Shown here one piece after another: positions 8,964-17,433 of a DNA stretch of 50,535 bases. Under the pieces are notes generated by a model that was not told the DNA's origin, searched no databases, and saw nothing but the letters and a program-made list of their open reading frames with translations. This DNA comes from an uncultured Dorea sp. (GTDB lineage Bacteria > Bacillota > Clostridia > Lachnospirales > Lachnospiraceae): contig CAJUAM010000024.1 in assembly GCA_910584615.1 (NCBI GenBank), positions 1 through 50,535 on the forward strand. Reading direction: 5' to 3'. Positions within the stretch are counted from its first letter, which is position 1; every line of letters starts with the position of its first letter. The translations under genes were made by a program, and so were the position numbers.

Positions 8964-9860
8964 CTAGGGCATGTAAAAGCACTGCTCGTTGTCATTGATG
9001 ATCGCCGTACCGATCCCTTTATTGGTAAAGATCTCAAGGAGCAGGCAGTGCGGGATCCTTCCGTCTAAAATATGTACCCTGGACACCCCTTGCTCAATAG
9101 CTAAAATACAGTTGTGAAGCTTCGGCAGCATTCCGCCTCCGATATAACCTGCATTCATCAGCTCCCTTGCCTCTGAAATCTTAAGTTCAGAAATCAATGT
9201 AGAAGAATCCTCCGGATCCTTATACACGCCTTCAATATCTGTAAGAAAAGCCAGCTTTTCCGCCCTCATAGCTGTCGCGATAGCACATGCCGCATCATCT
9301 GCATTGATATTATAAGTATTATAATCATCATCTAACCCAATAGGACAAATGATAGGAAGAAAATCTTTCTCCAGAAGATCATACAGAATACTGGCATTTA
9401 CATTTTTCACATCTCCTACAAACCCGATATCTTTTCCACCGGAGAACTTCTTGTTTACCGATAGGAGTCCGCCATCCTTACCGCTTAAGCCTATGGCACG
9501 CACGCCCAGACTTTCCACCAGCTGGACCAGCCCCTTATTTACCTTTCCAAGAACCATCTCCGCAAGCTCCATCGTCGCCTCATCTGTCACACGCAGACCG
9601 TTTACAAACCGCGGTTCCATGCCTACCTTCCCAACCCAGCGGCTGATCTCCTTTCCGCCTCCATGAACGATGATCGGTTTAAAACCAACCAGCTTAAGAA
9701 GGGTCACATCCTGTATCACCTGTTCCTTCAGCTGTTCATCTACCATCGCGCTTCCGCCATACTTCACTACGATAACACGACGGTTAAAACGCTGGATATA
9801 AGGAAGTGCCTCAATGAGTACCTCCGCTTTGTCCAGGTATTTCTGCATATCCTTATTCAT
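8964..9860 (-). CDS. argB: Acetylglutamate kinase
   Basis: 298 residues. It phosphorylates N-acetylglutamate, the second step of the acetylated arginine route. Amino-acid kinase fold motifs are seen: VVKYGGSAM (phosphate-binding lysine), IIVHGGGKEI, GLSGKDGGLL, NINADDAACAIA and LTDIEGVY. The N-terminal helix (MNKDMQKYLDKAEVLIEALP) resembles the one present in arginine-inhibited hexameric enzymes, so feedback inhibition by arginine is plausible but not proven. The ATG follows GGGAGG. It sits between argJ (about 14 bases) and argD (24 bases) in one operon. Confidence 0.97.
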   Translation of the reverse strand: MNKDMQKYLDKAEVLIEALPYIQRFNRRVIVVKYGGSAMVDEQLKEQVIQDVTLLKLVGFKPIIVHGGGKEISRWVGKVGMEPRFVNGLRVTDEATMELAEMVLGKVNKGLVQLVESLGVRAIGLSGKDGGLLSVNKKFSGGKDIGFVGDVKNVNASILYDLLEKDFLPIICPIGLDDDYNTYNINADDAACAIATAMRAEKLAFLTDIEGVYKDPEDSSTLISELKISEARELMNAGYIGGGMLPKLHNCILAIEQGVSRVHILDGRIPHCLLLEIFTNKGIGTAIINDNEQCFYMP

Positions 9861-9874
9861 CGCTCAACCTCCCA

Positions 9875-11098
9875 TCAGCTCCTGTAATCTGCATTGATAT
9901 CAATATATCCATGGGTCAGGTCACATCCCCATGCAGTTGCGAAAGCGCTTCCCATCTTCACATCCGCAACTGCTGTCACAGCAGGTTCAGAAAGTATTTT
10001 TGTAGCTTCTTCTTCGCTGTAATCAACCGCCGTTCCATTTTCAATGATCTGGATCTTCCCAGCCGCACTCTCAAAAAACAAATCCACGTTTTCCGGATCA
10101 AACTGTGCCCCTGAATAACCCATCGCGCACAAAATCCTTCCCCAGTTGGCATCATGTCCCGCAATTGCCGCTTTCGTAAGATTCGAGCAGACAATAGATT
10201 TCGCTAAAATCTTTGCCTGTTCTTTGTTCTCACAATTTACCGCTTTCACCTCAAAAAGCGCGGTCGCCCCTTCTCCATCTCCCGCGATCTTTTTCGCGAG
10301 ATATTCATTGATCGTATGGAGCGCCTTTTTAAACTCCTGATATTCTGTACTCTGATATACGATCTCAGGGTTCTGAGCCAGGCCATTGGCCAGAAGGATG
10401 ACTGTATCGTTGGTAGAAGTATCACCGTCTACAGAGATCATATTATAAGTATCACCTACATCCTCACTTAATGCCTTTTGCAGCGTATCTTTTGAGATCA
10501 CTGCATCTGTAGTGATAAACGCAAGCATAGTGCACATATTCGGATGGATCATGCCGGAGCCTTTTGCCATCCCTCCTACAGTCACAGTCTTTCCTCCGAC
10601 TTCAATCATAACTGCCAGTTCTTTCTCACAGGTATCTGTCGTCATGATTGCCTTTGCAGCCTCTGTACCGTTTTCCAGAGAATCATTCTTCTTATCTGCC
10701 AGCGCCTTAACACCCGCCGTCAGCTTATCAATAGGGATCTGCTTTCCGATAACCCCCGTAGAACCAACCAATACCCCAGCCGCCGATATATCCAGCGCTT
10801 TTGCCGCGGCCTGTGCCGTATCCTTACAATATCCAAAACCTTCCTCACCTGTACATGCATTGGCGATTCCGGAATTCACCACAACTGCCTGCGCTGTGCC
10901 GCCTCCTGCGATCACCTGCTGGTCCCATTTCACCGGAGCTGCTTTTACCACATTTGTTGTAAATGTTCCTGCCGCCGCGCATGGCACCTGACTATAGATC
11001 AGTGCCATATCTGTTCTTCCTGTGTATTTGACCCCTGCTGCCGTTCCCGCCGCTTCAAATCCCTTCGCTGCTGTAACTCCGCCTTTTATCTGTTTCAT
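9875..11098 (-). CDS. argJ: Glutamate N-acetyltransferase / ornithine acetyltransferase
   Basis: 407 residues. It moves the acetyl group from N-acetylornithine to glutamate (cyclic route); bifunctional members can also use acetyl-CoA. The self-cleavage site is visible in KGSGMIHPNMCTMLAF, with T190 as expected nucleophile of the mature beta chain. The residue before it is Cys instead of the usual Ala, which need not prevent cleavage. VGSTGVIG and HDANWGRI are further family signatures. Whether this enzyme is mono- or bifunctional cannot be read from sequence. This matters because a GNAT-family gene lies directly upstream in the same operon. Confidence 0.96.
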   Translation of the reverse strand: MKQIKGGVTAAKGFEAAGTAAGVKYTGRTDMALIYSQVPCAAAGTFTTNVVKAAPVKWDQQVIAGGGTAQAVVVNSGIANACTGEEGFGYCKDTAQAAAKALDISAAGVLVGSTGVIGKQIPIDKLTAGVKALADKKNDSLENGTEAAKAIMTTDTCEKELAVMIEVGGKTVTVGGMAKGSGMIHPNMCTMLAFITTDAVISKDTLQKALSEDVGDTYNMISVDGDTSTNDTVILLANGLAQNPEIVYQSTEYQEFKKALHTINEYLAKKIAGDGEGATALFEVKAVNCENKEQAKILAKSIVCSNLTKAAIAGHDANWGRILCAMGYSGAQFDPENVDLFFESAAGKIQIIENGTAVDYSEEEATKILSEPAVTAVADVKMGSAFATAWGCDLTHGYIDINADYRS

Positions 11099-11137
11099 AA
11101 TCTCTAACCCGTCCTTTCTATCATAGTCAGCCCTGCC

Positions 11138-11581
11138 CTATTGGTTAAAAGCAGTGATATTATCCTCATTCAATGTGAAATCATAATAATTCAGATCCTG
11201 TCTCTTTGTCCAGCCTATCTCATTCCAGAACGCGTTTCCGATATCATTTTTTGTAAACGCGATTAAAGAAACTTTACTGATCTTTTCTTTTTTTAATGCT
11301 TCCATGGCAAATACTACCATAGATTTTCCAATTCCTCTCATACGGTAATCTGCATCCACACATACATGATACAGACATCCCCGTCTGCCGTCATGTCCGC
11401 ACAGGATTGCTCCTACGATCTTACCGTCTTCTACTGCTACAACACTGGTCTTCTGATTCCTTTTTAAGAAACGCTCAATCCCTTCTCTTGAATCATCCAC
11501 ACTCCGGATCCCAAATCCGTGTATCTGTTTCCAGAGCGCGTAAACTGGTTCATAATCATCAATCGTCATTACCCTTAACAT
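11138..11581 (-). CDS. GNAT-family N-acetyltransferase within the arg operon
   Basis: 147 residues from the ATG at 11581, chosen because GGAG lies five bases upstream; an ATG at 11596 would include that ribosome site in the coding sequence. A complete small GNAT fold is seen: LRVMTIDDYEPVYALW (strand 1/helix 1), VVAVEDGKIVGAILCGHDG, and the acetyl-CoA loop DYRMRGIGKSMV (R-x-x-G-x-G), then NAFWNEIGW. It resembles the YpeA-like branch. The gene is embedded between argC and argJ with short gaps. That suggests an arginine-related job, perhaps a short ArgA-like N-acetylglutamate synthase that primes the cycle, but a protein or small-molecule acetyltransferase is equally possible. Confidence 0.85.
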   Translation of the reverse strand: MLRVMTIDDYEPVYALWKQIHGFGIRSVDDSREGIERFLKRNQKTSVVAVEDGKIVGAILCGHDGRRGCLYHVCVDADYRMRGIGKSMVVFAMEALKKEKISKVSLIAFTKNDIGNAFWNEIGWTKRQDLNYYDFTLNEDNITAFNQ

Positions 11582-11610
11582 ATTTTCTCCTAACATCTAT
11601 CCGGTAAGTA

Positions 11611-12651
11611 TTATGGGAACATGGGGATCAGATCAAGCCCTTCTCTCTCATTCAGGCCAAACATGATGTTCATATTCTGCACCGCCTGACCTGCCGCTCC
11701 TTTTACGAGATTATCAATCGCTCCCATCATAATGATACGGTTCGTTCTGTGATCGATCTTGAAATTAATATCTGCATAATTGCTTCCCTCTACCCATTTT
11801 GTCTCCGGACAGATCCCTTCCTCAAGCACTCTGACAAATATTTCATCTTTATAATATTGATCATAGATGGCTTTCACATCTGTGTAGGTTACTTCTTTTT
11901 TAAGAGAGGCATACTCCGTTGCAAGGATTCCTCTGTTCATTGGTACAAGATGGGGTGTAAAACTTATCGCCGCATTCCCACCAGACGCCAAATTAAGCTG
12001 TTCCTCAATCTCTGGTGTATGTCTGTGGGATCCGACGCCATATGCCTTGATATTTTCATTGACCTCACAGAAAAGGTTTGACACCTTCGCTCCTCTTCCT
12101 GCCCCGGATGTACCTGATTTGGCATCCACGATCAGCGTATCCATGTCAATAATGCCTTCCTTCGCCAGCGGATATGCAGTCAGGATAGAACAAGTAGTAT
12201 AACACCCCGGATTGGCAACCAGCCTTGCCGTCTTCACAGCTTCCCTGTTCACCTCGCAAAGACCATATACCGCTTCCTTTATAAACTGCGGACTTTTATG
12301 CTCTATACCATACCACTTTTCATAAACACTGACATCTTTGATCCGGTAGTCCGCACTCAGATCAATGACCTTCGTTTCTGACAAAATTCTCTCATTCATA
12401 ACCGATGCACAAAATCCCTGAGGCGTTGCTGTAAAGATAACATCTGCCTTGTCCGCCAATGCCTCCATATTATCATCCAGACACCTGTTCTCTATAATTT
12501 CAAACATATTCTGGTATACATCCGCATATTTTTTATCTATGTAGCTTCTAGAGCCATACCATACAATCTCAGCCTCCTTGTGAGCCTGTAAAATTCTTAC
12601 CAGCTCCCCTCCCGCATAACCAGTTGCTCCTATAATTCCAACCTTGATCAT
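11611..12651 (-). CDS. argC: N-acetyl-gamma-glutamyl-phosphate reductase
   Basis: 346 residues. It reduces N-acetylglutamyl phosphate to the semialdehyde using NADPH. The Rossmann motif is VGIIGATGYAGGELVRIL at the N-terminus. The catalytic cysteine is in VANPGCYTT, and SGTSGAGRG and the histidine-containing VGSHRHTPEIEEQL are also present. The start at 12651 is supported by GGAGG eight bases upstream; an ATG at 12666 would place the ribosome site inside the gene. It is the first gene of the arginine operon, with the leader beginning near 12715 and an ARG-box promoter just upstream. Confidence 0.97.
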   Translation of the reverse strand: MIKVGIIGATGYAGGELVRILQAHKEAEIVWYGSRSYIDKKYADVYQNMFEIIENRCLDDNMEALADKADVIFTATPQGFCASVMNERILSETKVIDLSADYRIKDVSVYEKWYGIEHKSPQFIKEAVYGLCEVNREAVKTARLVANPGCYTTCSILTAYPLAKEGIIDMDTLIVDAKSGTSGAGRGAKVSNLFCEVNENIKAYGVGSHRHTPEIEEQLNLASGGNAAISFTPHLVPMNRGILATEYASLKKEVTYTDVKAIYDQYYKDEIFVRVLEEGICPETKWVEGSNYADINFKIDHRTNRIIMMGAIDNLVKGAAGQAVQNMNIMFGLNEREGLDLIPMFP

Positions 12652-12715
12652 CTTTTTCGCCTCCAAATATGTAATATCAATATCGGATAATCATATATCT
12701 CTCAATAAAAACACT

Positions 12716-12750
12716 TGCATAATTATACATCTTTCCTGTATATTATGCAA
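12716..12750 (-). promoter_or_regulatory. arg operon promoter overlapped by two ARG boxes
   Basis: On the minus strand TTGCAT (12745-12750) and a perfect TATAAT (12722-12727) are spaced by 17 bases. Two palindromic boxes overlap them: TGCATAATTATACA (12716-12729, exact fit to TGNATWWWWATNCA) and TGTATATTATGCA (12737-12749, one base short). Their centres are about 20.5 bp apart, the spacing used by ArgR hexamers on paired 18-bp boxes. The wider arms form a 21-22 bp inverted repeat. ArgR repression by arginine is the expected regulation; the argR gene is not in this window. Confidence 0.75.
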
Positions 12751-12818
12751 GTGTTTTATAAAATATCTTTGATCCGGATTTTCTGTGATATTTTCTCAAG
12801 TCAAATATATCCGATCAT

Positions 12819-13157
12819 TCACGCCATTATTTCCATTGCTCCCATAACATTTACAACCGCGCGGGAATATTCCTTCCACTCTTCTGACTTCACCTTAAGC
12901 TGCTTCTTTCCGCTTTTTGTCAGATGATAATACTTACGTACCTTCCCTGACGCCTCCTGCTCATAGCTTTCCAGATATCCTTTTTCTTCCATGGAGTGAA
13001 GAAGCGGATACAGCGTCCCTGCCCTAAGCTCAAACACGTTCTGGGATTTTTCCCTCAAAGTGTCGATCATCTCGTAACCATACATATCCTTTTCTGCCAA
13101 AAGACGTAAAATCAACATTGACGTACTCCCTGAAACCAAACTTTTATCAACTGCCAT
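12819..13157 (-). CDS. PadR-family transcriptional regulator
   Basis: 112 residues. A winged helix-turn-helix with the PadR pattern LILRLLAEKDMYGYEMIDTL ... GTLYPLLHSMEEKGYLES, followed by GKVRKYYHLTKSGKKQL and a short C-terminal dimerisation helix, typical of the small PadR subfamily. It is the last gene after a BceAB-like ABC transporter and a SEDS-like membrane protein, all on the minus strand with short gaps. PadR proteins usually repress their own operon and are released by a small ligand or drug. The likely operator is the dyad over the -10 at 17206-17222. The start follows AAAGGAGGAG. Confidence 0.93.
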   Translation of the reverse strand: MAVDKSLVSGSTSMLILRLLAEKDMYGYEMIDTLREKSQNVFELRAGTLYPLLHSMEEKGYLESYEQEASGKVRKYYHLTKSGKKQLKVKSEEWKEYSRAVVNVMGAMEIMA

Positions 13158-13173
13158 TTTTTGTCTCCTCCTT

Positions 13174-14475
13174 TTATGCTTCCGATATACTCTGATACCG
13201 GTATATACTCAACATAACTCCCAGCAGCACATAAGTAACGATCACTTCCCTGCCTCCCACCGTGAATGGACAATACAACTGTTCTGGCGCGATAAACCCT
13301 GTATTCTCCAGCACATAACCAGCCGCGTGAACAATGAGTACCAGCCCGCACCCAATCCCCATAAGCCTTCCCAGCCGGTTTTTCTGCTTTACAGTAAGGG
13401 ATATCATCTTTAAAAGCAGCGCCGCTATTATAAGAACCGCAACAGCAGATACAAATGTCCCGAAAATCACTGCCAGATACAGCAGAGTAAATCCATCTTC
13501 CGCTGGAAATACGCCGGCAAGCTCAAAGGTTCCCATGACATCTCCTGTACTTTCTTTTGCCCTGCCAATAGCACGGCTGTATAGCAGCACCTCCTGTACC
13601 GTATCTTTGCTCTGCGCCATGACTTTTCTGTACTCTGACTGCGTGGCAGCTCCTTTATATCCTCCAAAATCTTCCAGCATCAACATTCCGGCAAAGAAAA
13701 GTACCGTCACACCGCAGATCACCGCAAGCGTCTTTCTTGCGGGTATCTGGAATGTACCGGCATAAACTGCATAGGACAAGATTGCGGCCAACACCACAAG
13801 GAATATTAAAAGTTCCATCTTATTGCCGCAGATAAGCAGCGAGATCACAATTGGCAGCATCCATACTATTCCTTTCACAATCCCTCTGACGCCCGTTTTG
13901 CGGTAACTATACAACACACTGCAATACAACGGTATAAACAAATATGCCATCAGCCACACGGCACTTGAACACATTTCATCAAAGATATCATTTACCGGCT
14001 CAAAAGACATTAATACTCCCGCCAGAAGTCCGCAGTATAAAAGCATGATCTTTTTCGCTCTGGACGCGAACCATGTATAATCAATATAGCAAATCCCGAT
14101 CATAGCCGCATATCCCGCCGCTGTGTAAAACAAATACCTTACAAACAGCTCAGAAAGGTCTGCTGCCTCCTTAGCGACCTGTATATTCAGATAGTACCAT
14201 ACACCCATACAGACCGCGCTGATAACTCCTATAAAAAATATGATCCGCCAATCCATCTTCGGTCTGTGTATCCCATCCATCCAGATCCCTACCTCTACCG
14301 GATCTCCCATCTCCCGGACTGCCGCTTCTTCCGCCTCCTGCTCTGTTGCACCTTCTTTCATAAAATCTGCCTTCTGTTCTTCAATATGTATCTCCAGCTC
14401 CTTTGTCACAAGAGGAATCGCCCTTTTGCAGCGGATCTGTCCGGTCAGAAGTTCCATATACTCTTGCCTTTCCAT
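13174..14475 (-). CDS. Membrane protein with permease-prefix domain and SEDS (FtsW/RodA)-like core
   Basis: 433 residues. The N-terminal soluble helical segment (about 1-65, ELEIHIEEQKADFMKEGATEQEAEEAAVREMGDP split over two helices) matches the permease prefix domain often fused to membrane proteins regulated by PadR. About ten membrane helices follow. The C-terminal part (LYLAVIFG, then PFTVGGREVIVTYVLLG, then LSIYRY) recalls the end of FtsW/RodA/SpoVE proteins, but the acidic catalytic features of SEDS glycosyltransferases are not obvious, so enzymatic activity is doubtful. The ATG at 14475 has AAGGAGG eight bases upstream. It sits between the ABC ATPase and padR. Confidence 0.7.
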   Translation of the reverse strand: MERQEYMELLTGQIRCKRAIPLVTKELEIHIEEQKADFMKEGATEQEAEEAAVREMGDPVEVGIWMDGIHRPKMDWRIIFFIGVISAVCMGVWYYLNIQVAKEAADLSELFVRYLFYTAAGYAAMIGICYIDYTWFASRAKKIMLLYCGLLAGVLMSFEPVNDIFDEMCSSAVWLMAYLFIPLYCSVLYSYRKTGVRGIVKGIVWMLPIVISLLICGNKMELLIFLVVLAAILSYAVYAGTFQIPARKTLAVICGVTVLFFAGMLMLEDFGGYKGAATQSEYRKVMAQSKDTVQEVLLYSRAIGRAKESTGDVMGTFELAGVFPAEDGFTLLYLAVIFGTFVSAVAVLIIAALLLKMISLTVKQKNRLGRLMGIGCGLVLIVHAAGYVLENTGFIAPEQLYCPFTVGGREVIVTYVLLGVMLSIYRYQSISEA

Positions 14476-14518
14476 CACACAGCCCTCCTTGTCTTATCAT
14501 ATGGATACCTAAAACACG

Positions 14519-15244
14519 TTACAATTCAATCATTTTTTCTATGATCTCTTTATAAAACTCTTCTGTATCTGACTGCTTTTCCATCTGCCCTGACACTCTT
14601 CCATCCTTCAGCAGGATGATCCTGTCACAATGACTTGCCATCCGGGGATCATGCGTTACCATGATAACCGTCTTTCCTAACTCCTTGTTGATAGTCTCCA
14701 ATGCTTCGATCACAACCTTCCCTGACTTAGAATCCAGATTACCAGTAGGCTCGTCTGCCAGGACGATGTAAGGATCATTGATCAGCGCCCTGCATATAGC
14801 AGTCCTCTGGCGTTCACCCCCTGACAATTCACAGGGCATCTTCTGTTCAAGTCCGTCTATCCCGAATTTCTTTATGAAAGACTCCGCCCTTTCTTTTCCG
14901 GATCCGTCTGCACATTTGCGGATAAGCAAAGGGAGCATTACATTTTCCAAAACATTCAGGCTGTCCATCAGAAAAAATTCCTGAAAGATAAATCCCAGCT
15001 CTTCCCGCCGGATTCTTGCAGCCTCCTTGCCAGAGATCTGTTCTATATTGTTCTCTCTATAGAACATGCGGCCTTCCGTCGCCGGCTCAATCATGCCCAT
15101 GAGCTTTAAAAGTGTCGTTTTCCCGCTTCCCGACTTTCCCATGATTCCGATAAATTCCCCGTTTTGCACTGTCAGGCTGATTCCTTTTAAAACTTTCGTA
15201 TCCTGATAATTTTTAACTACATTTTCCGCCCTGATCAACTCCAT
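14519..15244 (-). CDS. ABC transporter ATP-binding protein, BceA/MacB-like
   Basis: 241 residues from the ATG at 15244 (GAGGTGAGG just upstream). Complete ABC ATPase: Walker A GKSGSGKTT, Q-loop in LGFIFQEFFLM, signature LSGGERQR, Walker B IVLADEPTGNLDS and H-loop VTHD. It resembles the ATPases of bacitracin/lantibiotic-type exporters (BceA) and LolD/MacB. It overlaps the 3' end of the permease gene by ten bases, so the two are surely cotranslated. The probable role is antimicrobial-peptide sensing or detoxification, but no BceRS two-component system is adjacent; control is by PadR instead. Confidence 0.93.
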   Translation of the reverse strand: MELIRAENVVKNYQDTKVLKGISLTVQNGEFIGIMGKSGSGKTTLLKLMGMIEPATEGRMFYRENNIEQISGKEAARIRREELGFIFQEFFLMDSLNVLENVMLPLLIRKCADGSGKERAESFIKKFGIDGLEQKMPCELSGGERQRTAICRALINDPYIVLADEPTGNLDSKSGKVVIEALETINKELGKTVIMVTHDPRMASHCDRIILLKDGRVSGQMEKQSDTEEFYKEIIEKMIEL

Positions 15245-17109
15245 AACCTCACCTCGTTTCTTTGCGTCCCATCTGCAATCAGATGACATCCATACCTTTC
15301 CATGGCGGCAATAGAAAGAACCTGTATAAGAGCCAGCACGGCAAATAAAAGGAGCACCTGCCGGTTCATCATGTCCTCACTGCCGCCGGATATTAAAACC
15401 AAGGCTCCCATTCCGAGTACAAATGACAGGATAAATGGAATCTTCATACAGATCGACAATTCACTTTTCACATACCTCTTAATATCTTTTTCATCCATCC
15501 CAAGCTTCTCTAAAAATCCATATTTATCACTCATTGGAGAAATCTCTGACCACACCTTGACTGCAAGGACCGCCATATTGCCCGCCATCAGATATATCCC
15601 CATACAAATGTAAAAGATAAAAGACATGATATCTTCCTTCCTGTCCCTAAACATCAATTCCTCTTTGGAATAAAAAAGCGCCGCGCCGAAAGCTTTTGCC
15701 TGCTCTTTCATATATTCTTCACAGCCTTTGCCATTCTCCTTAAGACTCTGGGTAACAAGAGTCATACCTCCAAAGATTTTCTCCGCCGAATCATAATCTG
15801 TTTCATTCAAGACTACAATCCCTATGCTTTCCCTCTGCTGCGCGACAAACAGCACTTCTTTCATTTCTTCTTTAACGTCAAACCATCTGACACCCTCTGA
15901 AGTATCTAAACATATCCGTCCGGAAGGGAATAATGTGTCCTCATCCTGCTCATGCTTTTGTAAGACTGCAATGATCTCCCCCTCCGAGAGCTCCTCCTCC
16001 TTCCCGGCGAGCCTGTTAAAAGCGGATACTGGTATTCCGATATACTCTCCTCCCTCCATACATGTAAGGGAAATACAAGGGTATGTCCATACCCTGCCTC
16101 CTGTCTTTTTAAGCTCAAAGAGCAGTCCATCCTCCTGGGATCCGTCCACCGCGAATACATGATCATAAGGATATTTCCATAAATACCGGGATGTTGTATT
16201 GCCATAGGACACAACATTTACATTAATAAAAATCAACACCGCAAAATCAATCATAAATCCAAGCAGCATGATATTTTTATTATCAGCAAACCGATAGTAC
16301 ATATTCTTTATTATCAGCAAATTCCGGTAATACCACCGCTGTCTGTTTTTTAAAAGATGAAGCACCAGTGTTCCCGTATAAGTAAAACATAAAAACAATC
16401 CGCCAAGAACAGACAAGAGGCCGTATTTCATCTTGACATATGGAACAATGTTCTCATTTGCCATAATAGCTACTGCAATGATAAAACACAAGGCTGCGCA
16501 CACTGTACCGGCCGCACCTGCCCTCACGGACGGAAAACGGCTCTTTTTCTTATCATATCTCATAAGAGACGACAGAGAATTACTTCTCAGACTTACCGCA
16601 TTCATAAAAACAGAGGCTGCATATAATACCAGCATACAGACAAATGTCTTTAATATAGCTTTCCCATACATCCCTCCTGTGAGCCCTATATGGAGACCTT
16701 GTGAAAGAACCATCTGCCTCACAGAAAATAAAAGCACTGTTCCTAAAATACTGCCTATAATATAAGAAATCACGCTGATCATCCCATATTCAGCCAGAAC
16801 CATCTGAAAGATATCTTTCTTCTCACTTCCCAACACCATGAACATCCCATAATCCCGTATCCTGGTCCTGCTGTAATGATTCACTGTATACAGTGTCAGT
16901 ATCATACTGATAAACAGCAGCACATAAATATACAGATGTGCAGAAATACCAAGAGATGAATCCATGATCTCCCTCTCACTCATATCATCAAAAAACATAG
17001 CTTTGATCCCTTCAAACAAAAGCAGTGTCGCCGAGACTAATATAGAGCTTATAAAACAAGGCAGACAGTTTTTTATATTGCTTTTAAATATCCTGACCGT
17101 AATCTTCAT
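15235..17109 (-). CDS. ABC transporter permease, FtsX/BceB-like
   Basis: 624 residues, near the usual length of BceB-type permeases. An N-terminal helix is followed by a first FtsX-like block (YIYVLLFISMILTLYTVNHY, and RIRDYGMFMVLGSEKKDI, which is characteristic of BceB/FtsX). About ten helices are seen in total, with a large extracytoplasmic segment between the middle helices (about 310-490). A second FtsX block at the C-terminus includes MSDKYGFLEKLGMDEKDI. In BceAB systems the large loop binds peptide antibiotics. The ligand here is unknown. It is the first gene of the operon driven by the consensus promoter at 17211-17239. Confidence 0.88.
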   Translation of the reverse strand: MKITVRIFKSNIKNCLPCFISSILVSATLLLFEGIKAMFFDDMSEREIMDSSLGISAHLYIYVLLFISMILTLYTVNHYSRTRIRDYGMFMVLGSEKKDIFQMVLAEYGMISVISYIIGSILGTVLLFSVRQMVLSQGLHIGLTGGMYGKAILKTFVCMLVLYAASVFMNAVSLRSNSLSSLMRYDKKKSRFPSVRAGAAGTVCAALCFIIAVAIMANENIVPYVKMKYGLLSVLGGLFLCFTYTGTLVLHLLKNRQRWYYRNLLIIKNMYYRFADNKNIMLLGFMIDFAVLIFINVNVVSYGNTTSRYLWKYPYDHVFAVDGSQEDGLLFELKKTGGRVWTYPCISLTCMEGGEYIGIPVSAFNRLAGKEEELSEGEIIAVLQKHEQDEDTLFPSGRICLDTSEGVRWFDVKEEMKEVLFVAQQRESIGIVVLNETDYDSAEKIFGGMTLVTQSLKENGKGCEEYMKEQAKAFGAALFYSKEELMFRDRKEDIMSFIFYICMGIYLMAGNMAVLAVKVWSEISPMSDKYGFLEKLGMDEKDIKRYVKSELSICMKIPFILSFVLGMGALVLISGGSEDMMNRQVLLLFAVLALIQVLSIAAMERYGCHLIADGTQRNEVRLWS

Positions 17110-17205
17110 TCCAGTTATCCTCTCCTTTCTGTCCTGCTTTTTAGATATACAAACACTCCTTAAAGATAATCGCTATTTTTATGTAGATTGTCTATATATC
17201 GGTTG

Positions 17206-17239
17206 TCTATATTATATATAGATTCCCTACACATGTCAA
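17206..17239 (-). promoter_or_regulatory. Consensus promoter and likely PadR operator of the ABC transporter operon
   Basis: Minus-strand TTGACA (17234-17239), 17 bases, then TATAAT (17211-17216): a perfect sigma-A promoter. A dyad TCTATAT-TAT-ATATAGA (17206-17222) covers the -10, with a second TTGTCTATAT copy a little downstream. A perfect promoter masked by a dyad fits repression by the operon's own PadR protein, by analogy with other PadR systems. Confidence 0.65.
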
Positions 17240-17338
17240 TTCCTCATGGACATTTTTATACATTTCTGATGTATACGTTTTACTTTATGCATTTTTATTG
17301 TATATTTCGTATATTTTTATTTAATATCCATTTTTTTA

Positions 17339-17373
17339 TTGCATAATTATAATAAATAGTGTATAGTATTGCA
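17339..17373 (+). promoter_or_regulatory. argG promoter with paired ARG-box-like sites
   Basis: Plus-strand TTGCAT (17339-17344), a 17-base spacer and TATAGT (17362-17367). Box-like sequences TGCATAATTATAAT (17340-17353) and TGTATAGTATTGCA (17360-17373) start 20 bp apart and cover the -35 and -10. The layout copies that of the argC operon, so joint ArgR control is likely. Confidence 0.65.
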
Positions 17374-17433
17374 TACGGTCAAGAAAAATGATTTTTAAAT
17401 ATAGAGTGGTATATTTTTAAGGAGGACATTAAG

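Larger units (their letters stand above)
17110..17433. other. Divergent intergenic region between the ABC transporter operon and argG
   Basis: 324 bases, very AT-rich, with no open frame of note. It holds two back-to-back promoters: a minus-strand consensus promoter for the ABC/PadR operon (17211-17239) and a plus-strand ARG-box promoter for argG (17339-17373). The stretch in between (about 17240-17338) is T-rich with no feature that I recognise. Confidence 0.7.

Noticed and set aside
12707..12757. The long inverted repeat upstream of argC as a transcription terminator of padR
   Set aside because: The stem is AT-rich, and it contains a well-spaced promoter and ARG-box sequences. An operator explains it better, though a dual role cannot be excluded.
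17222..17433. A T-box or arginine riboswitch in the argG leader
   Set aside because: The transcribed leader from about 17374 is only some 60 bases with no T-box sequence or terminator hairpin; the promoter with ARG-box-like sites accounts for control.
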